Below are positions 34,065 through 46,400 of a stretch of 64,000 bases of DNA, one piece after another. The stretch's first letter is position 1. The number at the start of each line of letters is the position of its first letter. The DNA lies in NCBI GenBank assembly GCA_032718475.1, contig JAUCBJ010007449.1:1-64000 (forward strand). Reading direction: 5' to 3'. The DNA is from Nemertoderma westbladi. Its lineage: Eukaryota > Xenacoelomorpha > Nemertodermatida > Nemertodermatidae. A program made the translations under genes and the position numbers. The notes below the pieces were generated by a model, which did no database searches, was not told the origin of the DNA, and worked only from the letters and a program-made list of their open reading frames with translations.

Positions 34065-34400
34065 CAGTCATAAACTATGACCAGTCTGCAACTGTGTAAC
34101 TAATGAACTGACTGGTAAATCAGTAATGCAGAATAATATATGATTGATACACACTGATATTGGCTTCACCTCTTACTCTACTTGGCCTTCTGTACCCAGT
34201 GGGTGCTTTCTTATCTCTAATCACATGCTTCCCTCCCCGCTATTGGCTAATATACTAATTGTCACTTTGGCACTCCCTGTGAGTGTTTCCCCCCTCTGCT
34301 AACCTCTACTAGCTGTATTCCCTACGAGGTGGTTTGACCTCTCACCTCTCTCTGTGGCATTAGGGCTTGTGTCAACCCCCCCCCCAAAGTTGGTTATGAG
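34065..34400 (-). repeat. LTR-like segment of the BEL family, copy 2
   Basis: The reverse complement matches 19146-19475. It lies upstream of the gag relic and is followed on the coding strand by a probable leader that includes a TGGTGGCAGTGAC primer-site-like sequence near 34060 and an acceptor-like TACTTACAG at about 34034. Confidence 0.6.
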
Positions 34401-34498
34401 GCGAGATTATTATTGGTAATCTCGTATCCCCAACTATATTAGTGAAATGCCACTGGTCCCATTTTTCTGGTAGGTAATGTAACGGAATTGAATCCACT

Positions 34499-36645
34499 TA
34501 CAACGTAAAACAGTAAAGAAACGCGTAAAGCATGTAAAACAGTAAAGCAATGCGTAAAGCATGTAAAACAGTAAAGCAATGTGTAAAGCGCGTAAAACAG
34601 TAAGGAAATGTGTAAAGCACGTAAAACAGTAAAGCAATGCGTAAAGCATGTAAAACAGTAAAGCAATGCGTAAAGTGCGTAAAACAGTAAAGCAATGTGT
34701 AAAACTCATAAAACAGTAAAGCAACATGTAAAGCACGTAAAACAGTAAAGCAATGCGTAAAGCACGTAAAACAGTAAAGCAATGCATAAAGCACTTAAAA
34801 CAGTAAAGCAATGCGTAAAGCACGTAAAACAGTAAAGCAATGCATAAAGCACGTAAAACAGTAAAGCAATGCGTAAAGCACTTAAAACAGTAAAGCAACG
34901 TGTAAAGCATTTAAACAGTAAAGCAATGTGTAAAGCACATAAAACAGTAAAGCAACGTGTGTAAAGCATGTAAAACAGTAAAGCAATGCATAAAGCATAT
35001 GAAACAGTAAAGCAATGCATAAAGCATATGAAACAGTAAAGCAATGCATAAAGCACGTAAAACAGTAAAGCAATGTGTAAAGCATGTAAAACAGTAAAGC
35101 AATGCATAAAGCATGTAAAACAGTAAAACAATGTGTAAAGCATGTAAAACAGTAAAGCAACGCATAAAGCAAGAAAAACAGTAAAGCAATGCGTAAAGCA
35201 ATGCGTAAAGCATGTAAAACAGTAAAGCAATGTGTAAAGTACGTAAAACAGTAAAGCAATGCGTAAAGCATATAAAACAGTAAAGCAATGCGTAAAGCAT
35301 GTAAAATAGTAAAGCATTGTGTAAAGCATGTAAAACAGTAAAGCAATGCGTAAAGCACGTAAAACAGTAAAGCAATGTGTAACGCATGTAAAACAGTAAA
35401 GCAATGCGTAAAGCACGCAAAACAGTAAAGCAATGCGTAAAGCAAATAAAACAGTAAAGCAATGCATAAAGCACGCAAAACAGTAAAGCAATGCATAAAG
35501 CACATAAATCAGTATAAAGCAATGCATAAAGCACTTAAAACATTAAAGCAATGCGTAAAGCACGTAAAACAGTAAAGTAATCCGTAAAGCATGTAAAACA
35601 GTAAAGCAATGCGTAAAGCATGTAAAACAGTAAAGCAACGTGTAAAGCATGTAAAACAGTAAAGCAATGCGTAAAGCATGTAAAACAGTAAAGCAATGCA
35701 TAAAGCATGTAAAACAGTAAAGCAACCTATAAAGAACGTAAAACAGTAAAGCAATGCGTAAAGCACGTAAAACAATAAAGTAACGTGTGTAAAGCATGTA
35801 AAACAGTAAAGCAATGCATAAAGCATGTAAAACAGTAAAGCAACGCGTAAAGCACGTAAAACAGTAAAGCAATGCGTAAAGCATGTAAAACAGTAAAGCA
35901 TCCTATAAATAACGTAAAACAGTAAAGCAATGCGTAAAGCACATGAAACAGTAAAGTAACGTGTGTAAAGCATGTAAAGCAGTAAAGCAATGCATAAAGC
36001 ATGTAAAACAGTAAAGCAATGCGTAAAGCACGTAAAACAGGAAAGCAATGAGTAAAGCATGTAAAACAGTAAAGCAATGCATAAAGTACGTAAAGCAGTA
36101 AAGCAATGCGTAGAGCATGTAAAACAGTAAAGCAATGCATAAAACACGCAAAACAGTAAAGCAATGCATAAAGCATGTAAAACAGTAAAGCAATGCATAA
36201 AGCACGCAAAACAGTAAAGCAATGCGTAAAGCACATAAAACAGTAAAGCAATACATAAAGCACTTAAAACATTAAAGCAATGCGTAAAGCACGTAAAACA
36301 GTAAAGCAATGCGAAAAGCATGTAAAACAGTAAAGCAATGCGTAAAGCATGTAAAAAGGTAAAGCAATGTGTAAAGCATGTAAAACAGTAAAGCAATGCT
36401 TAAAGCATGTAAAACAGTAAAGCAACACGTAAAGCACGTAAAACAGTAAAGCAACGCGTAAAACACCTCAAAGAGTAAAGCAACACGTAAAGCACGTAAA
36501 ACAGTAAAACTACGCGTAAAGCACATAAAACAGTAAAGCAAAGCGTAAAGCATGTAAAAGAGTAAACCAATGCATAAAGCATGTAAAACAGTAAAGCAAA
36601 GCGTAAAGCACATAAAACAGTAAGGCAACGCGTAAAGCACGTTGT
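34499..36645. repeat. 29-bp satellite, about 74 copies
   Basis: The unit is close to GTAAAACAGTAAAGCAATGC plus GTAAAGCAC/T, with variation mainly at GCG/GCA/GTG and CACG/CATG positions. A few units carry 2-base or 10-base length changes (for example near 34960 and 35185). Because 29 is not a multiple of 3 and the minus strand has almost no stop triplets, all three minus frames stay open for hundreds of codons (Leu/Phe/Cys-rich). These are not genes. Confidence 0.92.
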
Positions 36646-37939
36646 TAGCGCTTTTAGTAAATTATGTTCTTTCACTCTTAATTCTCATATATTTTAACTT
36701 TTTTCTGTTACTTAATTAACCATGCAAAAATGAAGGCAAGATGTCCGGTCTGATACAATAAACGGGATTGCGCTAGTGTACCTGTCAACAAGGGCCTATC
36801 ACTGTATCTGTTTATTTGCCCTTTTTCCCTTCGATGCATTGATTTGCTCTATATTTCACTTAGTTCAATACGGTATTTGATTATCTATTGTATTTGACTG
36901 AGATACTATACCGGGAGGGTGTGACAACAAAGTATAACAAGCAAATGACTGACTAATTAATTCTGTAAGAACTCAAGTCTGGTGATTGTGTTTCCCTTTA
37001 GGAGAAACGTATAGTGACAAGTCTTTGGGTCTAATTATATTGATATCACTACAGTATTCAATTTGTGACAACTCTCAATCGTGATGTAATTAATAAGAAG
37101 AGCTTTGCTTACATTAATGGTCTGAAATATCGCCATATATTAATTATTTAGTAAGTCAGAGATATAACACGTTCGTGGGGACTTCGCGCAGCACGTAGTC
37201 GGCAAGCCTTGGCATACGGTTCATATAGAGCAAATGGGGCATGTCTAGTTTGGACCTCATATCCCATGCTATAAATGTATTCATTCGATATACAATCATA
37301 TGTTAATCCGCTAGGTGGTGTGAAATTGTTATTCTGCAATTTCGTACTTACCAGTGCAGCACTGTACAGCAGTACCGTACCGGTAGGCCTATGTCATTAC
37401 TTCTGAGTCTCTAGCGGATCCCCAATTAAATGTCTTAACTTTTCAATTTCGTAAAAGATAGACTTCATGATTCTCTACAGGCCACCAAAATTTCAGCTCA
37501 GGAAAATGAGGCCTTCCCGAGAAATTTAACATTTTCTAAAAACCACATAATCTGTCGTAGCTGACGTCAGACTGCATGATTTTTCACCAAACTTTACAAA
37601 CTTTCTAAACTTTCTCTCTACTACTTACCTACTAAGTTTGCTCAATTCCGAACCAGCGATGCCGAGAAATTCGCGTTCAAACATTTACCAGACAGACAGA
37701 CAGACAGACAGACAGACGGACATGCCCCATTTGCCCTATATGAACCGTATGCCAAGGCTCGCCGACTACGTGTCTCGCCCCACAACACACAAATCTGATA
37801 CAATTGTCCAGATTATCACTGATACTTAGTTACAGCAACCCACCTGTTGTGGCGCGTGTAAAACCTCCTTGATTACGTAATATCAGCAATATATTAACTC
37901 AAACTGCCTCAATTAATTGTATTTATATTATTATCTTAG
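36646..37939. other. Non-coding, with an inverted repeat pair and a GACA microsatellite
   Basis: The segment 37190-37245 and its reverse complement at about 37718-37775 share GCCAAGGC-flanked sequence including ATATGAACCGTATGCC. (GACA)n lies at 37689-37722. No gene is visible. Upstream exons of the GPCR at 37940 were sought and not recognised. Confidence 0.5.
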
Positions 37940-38736
37940 ATGGGGAAGAGGATTATACCAATAATCATACTTTTGAGCTTCTTGTTGGTCCTACCGGATT
38001 TATTCTTGCGAAGAATAGAGCTGAAATGGAGTGAGAATAATAACACAACGATGTTCTTATGTTCAACCCATTTAGAAATATTTTCTTTGACAACTAATCA
38101 GAGAATCACAACAGCTCTAATCTTAACAAATTATATAATTATTATTTTCCTACCATATGTACTTATAGCCATAATGACTCCAATATGTATAGTTTCATTG
38201 AGAATTCGAACAGGAAGATGGGTAAGAAATCAACCAACAAATTGGAGCCGTCTATTGTGCAGATGTTCTGATGCGAAAACCCGTAACACACCACTCATAT
38301 CGTACAGAGAAGTTCTAATGCTGTATCACACTGTCGTCTTAATACTGTCATTATAGTAACAGCTATGTTATTCTTGATCACATGGGCCCCGACACTTTTA
38401 AGTATGACTACAAAGACAATAGGATATATTCTTGACAGACAAAAGGAATGGTGGGTGTTGTTTCCTAACCCTTTATACAAACCATTTAAGAAATCGCTGA
38501 TCATCTTAGATTCACTACTGAATATAACTGTTTGTATAATCTTCTACAACCAGCTTTGCATAAGCTTTTTACAACTGTTGTCATTAAAATGTTTTTTTAA
38601 ATCAACTGCGAGGCAAGACGTAGCAATGTTAGAAGAATTTGAAACAGAAAATCGAACGCACTCCCATGTAGTTCAGTTGGTGTCGGATTTCCAAAAACCT
38701 GACAGGCACTCCGTCATTTGTGAAACTTATGTCTGA
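37940..38736 (+). pseudogene. Rhodopsin-class GPCR, C-terminal half (TM4-TM7), one frameshift
   Basis: The frame starts right after an acceptor-like TTATCTTAG. It encodes a hydrophobic TM4 (RIIPIIILLSFLLVLPDLF) and an extracellular loop with one cysteine (MFLCSTHLEIF). TM5 follows (ALILTNYIIIIFLPYVLIA), then a basic third loop. The frame then shifts by one base between about 38300 and 38345 and continues with TM6 (IVTAMLFLITWAPTLL, holding the F-x-x-x-W-x-P pattern) and TM7 (DSLLNITVCIIFYNQLCISF, a variant of the LLN-x-x-x-N...Y region). A Ser/Thr-containing cytoplasmic tail ends ICETYV. TM1-TM3 would be on missing upstream exons. It resembles FMRFamide or GPR139-like peptide receptors, but the ligand cannot be told. 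The frameshift may be decay or an assembly error. Confidence 0.6.
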
Positions 38737-39790
38737 ATTTCGGGGGGACATTTGTGAAAGGAAACACCATACTTAATTGAGTAACATAATGTCTAATGAT
38801 TGGTGGACCCATCAGGTATTCCATTTATGTTTTGCGTATTTAATTGTATTAAATGTATAAAGTGTAGTAAAATAGAAAAGTAAGTAATATACTATGTATT
38901 TGCGATACACCATGTTGGTCACATCTCCTTTCCCCAAGTCAACACTGCTGCAGCTAAGTGTAGAAGAAATGCCCCTCATCCCCCGAGGTCTATAAAATAC
39001 GGGATACAGGAGTGTTTGGAGCTTATTCACCACGATATTCATTAGATATCTATGTACCTACATACTTTCCTTTCTACATACCATACCTTATGCGATATGT
39101 ATCTAACTAACACATTTATAAGTTATACTTTTGTAACTTATTTATTATTAAATATTTTCATTTTATTTTTTATTTTTCATATTTTTTATTTATTTTTATT
39201 ATTACTTTTATTCTTGAGGCTACTTACACCTCCCTAGTCCAACAAGTTTGTTGGACGAAAACAACTTATGCTGAATCATCCACCAAACAACAGTTGGTTA
39301 TGTGCCTCGTATATGTCTCTTCTTTTCACCAATCTTTCCACCGCTTTGGAAATCTACGGTCCGAATAATATGTCCGTCTTTACCTGCGTGGCAAGCCACT
39401 ATTTGAATATGAAAAATGTCATTCCGAGGAAATGCTCTTCAAAGTTTAAACCATCCCGCCAAAATTGGCTGTCAGTGTTCTGGTTGGTTAATTATTTCTG
39501 GCACGAAGGATGCACACCAACGAGCTAAAATGTTCATGTGCATGTTCATTACGGGGGTTTTCGGGGTCGCTGATTTCATTTCCGATGTCAGTTTTAATTT
39601 TTGGTGGAATATAGTCTCTCTGTCTGTCTGTCGGTCTTCTGTCTTTCTTACAATTTGATGGACAGACCGTCATACTGAAAAACATACTCGAGAAATGAAA
39701 GAGGTCTCACTAAGCAGTATTCAGATTTGTAATCCTCAGAAAATTCTGCTCTAGGTGAAATAAAGAAACAACAATTCAACGGTTCTAACG
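38737..39790. other. Non-coding, with a dispersed-repeat fragment
   Basis: No gene is supported. 39555-39690 is an inverted relative of the GACA-containing unit at 10310-10730 (CGCTGATTTCATTTCCGATG, then a CTGTCTGTC run). 39120-39235 is a T-rich low-complexity tract. Confidence 0.45.
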
Positions 39791-39794
39791 ATTC

Positions 39795-40045
39795 CCGGTC
39801 GTCATTTAGTGGGCATAATGGCCTACTGTTTATTATTCCTTCGTATTTTGCTTATGCTGTCCTTAGGAAGTCTTCCGTTACTATGTGGTTTGCTAATAAC
39901 ACTTTCATTGCTCGTTTCATGCTTCCAAATAGTCTTTCTATAAATCCTGTGGTGTGTGGCACATATGGCGCCCGCATTGACCACTCTATTTCGTGTTTCC
40001 TTACTGAAGATTCCACTTGTTTGTGGCATGTTGGGGGAACCAAAA
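39795..40045 (-). pseudogene. BEL/Pao-type integrase fragment
   Basis: The minus strand encodes WSMRAPYVPHTTGFIERLFG and then SMKRAMKVLL, followed by an in-frame stop and KYEGIINSRPL. The pattern APYxPHxxGxxERLxGxxKR...INSRPL is the C-terminal part of the integrase core of BEL/Pao elements, and the Glu of GFIERL is the third catalytic residue. Only this short piece is present, with a stop, so it is a relic. Confidence 0.65.
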
Positions 40046-40284
40046 CAATAAACGAAAGTTAACATGTTACAAGATTATGCTGCTCTTCATATAATTGGGT
40101 CTTTGGTCTTTGTTTTGTACTCATTCGAAGAACGTCGGTATAATATGATTAAAAATTGTGTTTGATGGAAATACTTGTAAATAATGAATGAATTTTGTAT
40201 AATTATATTTTCCATAAAATATTTGGTGCTGGAAGAATCGTTTTTGGTTGAAAGTAATTATTTTAGGGAGATTGAATTTTTTTT

Positions 40285-41770
40285 TTTTGGGGGAATGAAT
40301 AATTGTTTTTGGGAGATGAATAATTGTTTTTGGAGGATGAATAATTGTTTTTGGGGAATGAATAATTGTTTTTGGGGGGATGAATAATTGTTTTTGGGGG
40401 ATGAATAATTGTTTTTGGGGGAATGAATAATTGTTTTTGGGGGGATGAATAATTGTTTTTGGGGGATGAATAATTGTTTTTGGGGGAATGAATAATTGTT
40501 TTTGGGGTATGAATAATTGTTTTGGGGGGAATGAATAATTGTTTTTGGGGTATGAATAATTGTTTTTGGAGGAATGAATAATTGTTTTTGGGGTATGATT
40601 TATGTTTTTGGGGGAATGAATAATTGTTTTTGGGGTATGAATAATTGTTTTTGGGGGAATGAATAATTGTTTGCGGGGGATGAATAATTGTTTTTGGGGG
40701 AATGAATAATTGTTTTTGGGGTATGAATAATTGTTTTTGGAGGATGAATAATTGTTTTTGGGGGAATGAATAATTGTTTTTGGGGGGATGAATAATTGTT
40801 TTTGGGGGATGAATAATTGTTTTTGGGGGAATGAATAATTGTTTTTGGGGGGATGAATAATTGTTTTTGGGGGATGAATAATTGTTTTTGAGGGAATGAA
40901 TAATTGTTTTTGGGGTATGAATAATTGTTTTTGGGGGAATGAATAATTGTTTTTGGGGTATGAATAATTGTTTTTGGGGGAATGAATAATTGTTTTTGGG
41001 GTATGAATAATTGTTTTTGGGGGAATGAATAATTGTTTTTGGGGTATGAATATGAATAATTGTTTTTGGGGGAATGAATAATTGTTTGCGGGGAATGAAT
41101 AATTGTTTTTGGGGGAATGAATAATTGTTTTTGGGGTATGAATAATTGTTTTTGGGGGAATGAATAATTGTTTGCGGGGGATGAATAATTGTTTTTGGGG
41201 GAATGAATAATTGTTTTTGGGGTATGAATAATTGTTTTTGGGGGAATGAATAATTGTTTGCGGGGTATGAATAATTGTTTTTGGGGGAATGAGTAATTGT
41301 TTTTTGGGTATGAATAATTGTTTTTGGGGTATGAATAATTGTTTTTGGGGTATGAATAATTATTTTTGGGGGAATGAATAATTGTTTTTGGGGGATGAAT
41401 AATTTTTTTGGGGATTGGGTAATTGTTTTTTTTTGGGGGGGGGGGGGGGATAATTGATTTATTGGGTTGAATTATTGTTTTTTTGGAGATGAATAATTGT
41501 TTTTGGGGGAATGAATAATTGTTTGTGGGGTATGAATAATTGTTTTTGCGGGAATGAGTAATTGTTTTTGGGGTATGAATAATTGTTTTTGGGGTATGAA
41601 TAATTGTTTTTGGGGTATGAATAATTATTTTTGGGGGAATGAATAATTGTTTTTGGGGGATGAATAATTTTTTTGGGGATTGGGTAATTGTTTTTTTTTT
41701 TGGGGGGGGGGAATAATTGATTTATTGGGTTGAATTATTGTTTTTTTGGAGATGAATAATTGTTTTTGGT
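40285..41770. repeat. 21-22 bp satellite, about 65 copies
   Basis: The unit is AATGAATAATTGTTTTTGGG followed by G, GG or T, with short-range alternation of GGGAATG and GGTATG types. Toward the right end a longer block of about 285 bp is duplicated (about 41280-41500 and 41565-41780). It includes a variant stretch with TTGGGGATTGGGTAATTG, a T run, a G run and ATAATTGATTTATTGGG. Confidence 0.9.
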
Positions 41771-42069
41771 GAGAGATATTCAAAATTGGGGAATGTAAAT
41801 TGGTGCTACAACAAATATATTTGGTCCTAAACAAATTTTTGCTGTGATATCTTCTAATTTGGGGTGGCATTCAATTAGTGGAGTTTAATTAATATCACTT
41901 GAATTTATTTAATCATCTTCACCTACCGAACCCACTCAGGCAGAGCCACGCCTCTGTCTGTATTAGATAGTGATGTTGATGAACGGCTGAAGCACTACTG
42001 TAGATAAACAGTATCATTTAAGTTGCCCCACACCTTGCATATTTATTCTAGCAGCTTCTAATGGTGGAT
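41771..42069. other. Non-coding spacer
   Basis: About 300 bp with no gene or repeat that I recognise. Confidence 0.4.
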
Positions 42070-43015
42070 TCAATTTTGAAAATATTTTGAAATTTTACGT
42101 GTTTCTAGGTGTAAGGAGTTCCATAATTTAATTAGTGCAATTGTTAAGCTATTATACCCGAAGTGATTGTGTGCGGGCGGAATTTGGATTTTGCAATATT
42201 TTGGATTTAAATGGAAATTTTTGTTTGTAAAAAATGGCAGTGAAAATTCCATAAGAGGGAGAGATAGTTGTTAAATATATTTAAATAAGAAGAGTAGACT
42301 GAAGTATTCTCTTTAGGCAGAGAAAAGAGGGATACCTGCCCGTGTCCGCAACTCCGTTCCCGATACCCGCCCGGGTCCGCAACTCCGTTCCCGATACCCG
42401 CCCGGGTCCGCAACTCCGTTCCCGATACCCGCCCGGGTCCGCAACTCCGTTCCCGATACCCGCCCGGGTCTGCAACTCCATTCCCGATACCCGCCCGGGT
42501 CCGCAACTCCGTTCCCGATACCCGCCCGGGTCCACAACTCCGTTCCCGATACCCGCCCGGGTCCGCAAATCTGTTCCCGATACCCACCCGGGTCCCCAAC
42601 TCCGTTCCCGATACTTATCTTTCCCTGGTGCCAAATAATTTACGGAGTGCCATATTTTGTATGATTTCAAATTTATATTTATATTTATTTATATTATATA
42701 TTTATATATATCCTTAAAGCCGTGTTTATTGTGAAAAGATGTCAAAAGCAACGAGCAGTAATGGTGGTGTGGTAGAACCGTGGTTTTATATATTAAATTC
42801 TTAGTTTTTTTTTCTAGTTATCCTTTTATTTTACTTTTATTTTACAGAAGCTTGATAGTGCGAGTCCCATTATTTGTATTGTTTTATTTATGTGATCGTT
42901 TCAATTTAATTAAATTTTCATTTCGTGTGACACCTAAATATTTAACGCTATTTTTTTGCTCTAATCCTGTTTTGGAATCTAAGTTTAATTTCATAGATTT
43001 TTTTCAAAAGTGCGG
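42070..43015 (-). mobile_element. LINE relic (reverse transcriptase C-terminus)
   Basis: The minus-strand frames show SVKYLGVTRNE (near 42930), the common LINE phrase IIQNMALRKLFG (near 42640) and a C-terminal IALIKLWNSL (near 42130). All are typical of the thumb and C-terminal region of non-LTR reverse transcriptases. Frame changes and stops separate them. A GC-rich minisatellite has expanded inside the relic at 42330-42610. It differs from the LINE families at 0.9-3.4 kb and 43.4-47.2 kb. Confidence 0.55.
42330..42610. repeat. 31-bp GC-rich minisatellite, nine units
   Basis: Unit TCCCGATACCCGCCCGGGTC plus CGCAACTCCGT, with few point changes. Each unit contains the palindrome CCCGGG. Both strands are open in several frames only because of the repeat. 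Confidence 0.92.
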
Positions 43016-43396
43016 GAGGTGCGTGGCGGAAGAAACATGAACTCAATTTTAGACGGAGAATAAGTAGTAGGTTAAGGGTGTTGTGTAAGGCCACCTGCCA
43101 CCAGTTCACCAGTAGGCCTACAGGTACTGGACTGTCAGGAAGCAGTAATGTATTACCACCACCATACATTTAATATTACAGCATTACCTGATACCGTACT
43201 GATACGATACCTGATACCTGTATACTTGTTACTGGTATAGGTCTACTACATACTGACATAGTCCAAGTCCATGTAGTCTATAGGTCTGCAATAATACTGT
43301 AATAGTACAGCTACAGCTACTGATACCTGGCAAGGGCTAGGGCAACCCGTTAGGCATGGGTGTACTGGTATAAACTATACGCCCACAACCGACATT
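43016..43396. other. Non-coding spacer
   Basis: No gene. Several TAGGCCTA-type motifs and a short stretch of ACAGCTACAG and ACTGATACCTG repeats. Confidence 0.4.
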
Positions 43397-43434
43397 ATTA
43401 ATGTTACAGTAGCAGCATAGGCCTACAGGCGCTA
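43397..43434. repeat. 38-bp target-site duplication of the LINE, left copy
   Basis: It matches 47160-47197 with one base difference (ACAGTAGC against ACAATAGC). The two copies flank the LINE exactly. Confidence 0.88.
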
Positions 43435-46400
43435 CTACTACTAGTATCGGCATGCTGCATTGCAGCTGCATTTTTAAGAATGCTGTGCCGGCTTGTCGAC
43501 AAAATTGCGCCGCCACAACTCCCTATCACCCATGACATTTGCTAGATCATCCGCATCTTCAAAGCCAGTGTCCTTTAACCCTATTAAACCCGGGGGGGGG
43601 GGTCAATATGACCACTCCCGTGGTTTTTTTATTATAATTCTGAAACTAACGCAGTTGGGAATCTGAAATTTTATGACTTTTCCTAAAAATCTATTGTCTT
43701 CCTAGTAGTGAAAACCGTTTTCAAAAATATTGGGTACTTTTCGAGTTATAGCACCATTTTTTAACCCTACTTTTGGCACTTTTTTTGAGACGTTTTTTGA
43801 AAATTACATTTCATTAAATATTAATTGTAACATCTCTATTTTTGATTTACACCGGTTTTTTGGTGTTAGAAATTTGATGGAATTCATATAAATTGATTTA
43901 GAAATTTCAAACTTGTTTTTTTCGGTGGGTGCCAAATTTTGGTGCCAGCACCAAATTTTGAAATAAGTCAATTTTGTAAATTGATCGTTTGAAACTTGTT
44001 TTTTACGCAATTGGGGTTTTTTGGGTTTCTGGATTCGATGAAATATATACGAGTTGCACCAAGCGTATCAAACTTGTATTTTTCGGTGCTGTGTGCAAAT
44101 TTTGGTGCTAGCACGAAATTTTGAAAATCTGTTCAATAGATAAAATTGCTTGTGACAATTTATTTCTTGCGTTTTAGAGGTTTATGGCTGTTCTGAATTC
44201 AATGGAAAATACAATTATCGAACTAGACATCTCAAACTTGTATTTTTCGGATGTGGGTGCAAAATGTGGTGCTAGCACCACATTTTGAAAACCATCAAAT
44301 ATATCAATTGATTGTGTCACCTTGTTTCTTGCGTTATACGGGTTTGTGATGGTTCTGAATTCAATGGAATCAGTAAAAATTTCATAAGAGTTCTCAAACT
44401 TGTATTTTTCGCCGGTGGGTGAAAATTGTTGTGCCAGCACCAAATTTTGGAAAATATGCAAATTAATAAGTAGATAGTATCACCTTGTTTCTTGCGTTAT
44501 ACGGGTTTATGAGGGTCCTGAATCCGATGGAATCAATAAAAACAGCACTGGACATCGCAAACTTGTACTTTTTGGTGATGGGTACGAAATTTGGTGCTAG
44601 CACCAAAATTTGCCAAATTACGCCGAAAAATACAAGTAGCAATGATCTGGCATATTAGAAATGTATTCCATTAGAATCAGCGCCCTCGAAAACCTGAAAA
44701 TGTGAATTTATAGCATCGTATAAGTGAATTAAAAATTTTGTGTTCTAACTGAAAAGTGCTGGTTACTTGTTTTTTTCATTTTTTTTCCTACGCAGAGAGG
44801 ACTAAACAGCCATTTATAGTAATCATATCATTTTTTAATATTTTGCAATGTATTTTGCACCCCAGAAAACCTGTATTGAAAAATAATTAGCCGAAAATGT
44901 AACTTTCAAATTTTGTGAAAATTGTGCACTACTTGTAATTTTGGTGCTGCAATATAACCACCCCAGTACATTTTTTCGAAATTTTTTTTTTTCGGTCGGA
45001 TCCAGACAAGTGATACCTACGCACAAACAAAAAATCAGCCGTTTTCGTAAATATTTGTAGATTTTAGAGGGGGGGGGTCAATATGACCCCCCCCCCCGGT
45101 ATTTGTACAACATTTTATAGCCCGGTACTAATAGGGTTAAGATGCATCTCAAGAAAGTCATTGGCTGTCCACCATGCTTATTCACTCCATGAGGCTGCCA
45201 AAGTACAAGATTATGCACTGGCTGGTCCTCACGGCGAAAGCAATGTCCTGCAAAGCGGAGGCGATTTTGTTCTAGTGTCAAGCTTGGGGGAACCAATGAG
45301 ACACCTCCAATGTTATATAGTGTCTGGTTGGAGATGTGTGCATTGTACTTGACACAATGAACCCAGCGTAGCATTCTTGTGAATGTGCCATCCAGAGATT
45401 TGGTGTCCTCAGCAGTTAGAGCCCAGCATGGACTCTCATAGAGGAGTACTGGAACTACTGCTGCTCTAAATAATCGGACCTAAGTTTCCGATTAATTCTC
45501 GGTGACTTCCAAATCCTGGAAAGCCTATTCAAGGCTTCCCATGCCTTTCTCTTACGTATTCGGAGGTCCTCACCTGACACCTCACCTCACCAGAACTTTC
45601 AATGTTAACTGTCAAAATTTTGGTCTTTCTGTAGTTAATAAAAAGACCAACACTAGAAGCAGCATGTTCTAATGAGCTGAGGAGCCGTTGGGCTCCCTCT
45701 AGTGATTCTGATAGTACTCCTAAGTCATCAGCAAAGTCTAGATCAGTTAGGTACTTGGCAGGATTTCCTCGACTTCTGGAGCCAGTTTGGTGGAGTTATC
45801 CTCACCCCATCATCATTATGATGATCTAAGGACATGCGTAGAACATAGTCAACCACAATTATGAACAAGAATGGTGCAAGCATTCTTCACCAAGAATGGT
45901 GAAGAAGTCTCCCTGGAGGACGCCCCATAACACTTCAAATAGTTCTGTGTCACCATCAACAGTAGACACAAATGTTGTCGAACCATCGTATACTGATCTG
46001 ATTGCTGCAATAATTTTATCAGGAATCCCATATAATGAAAGTATGCTGAACATACGTGAGCGGGAGACTGAATCAAAGGCCTTGAAGAAGTCAACAAAGA
46101 TAACAGCCAGATGCCTGTCTTTCTTTTTTGATAACTCTTCAATTATCCTTCTAAGTGCCAAAATGGGTTCCATGGTCCCACGACCTTTACGGAACCTATT
46201 CTAATTTCCACGGAGCAGTCTCTCAATGGGATCCCTGATGCGATTTAATAGAATTCTATTGTATAGCTTTGCAGCAATCGAGATCAATGAGATTCCCCGA
46301 AAAGAACCATAGAGTGTTAGGTTACCCTTCTTGGGAACTGGCACCAACTTATTTGTTTTCATTTCTAGTGGGACTCTTGTTGTTCGGTATATGTCAACTA

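Noticed and set aside
34499-36645. CRISPR array
   Set aside because: The repeats are head-to-tail without unique spacers, and the genome is eukaryotic; the same applies to the arrays at 40.3 and 42.3 kb.
34434-36675. Long minus-strand frames (up to 295 codons) rich in Leu, Phe and Cys
   Set aside because: They follow the 29-bp satellite in all three frames; the composition is fixed by the repeat and there is no independent coding signal.
42207-42670. Gly/Arg-rich frames on both strands
   Set aside because: They are products of the 31-bp minisatellite.
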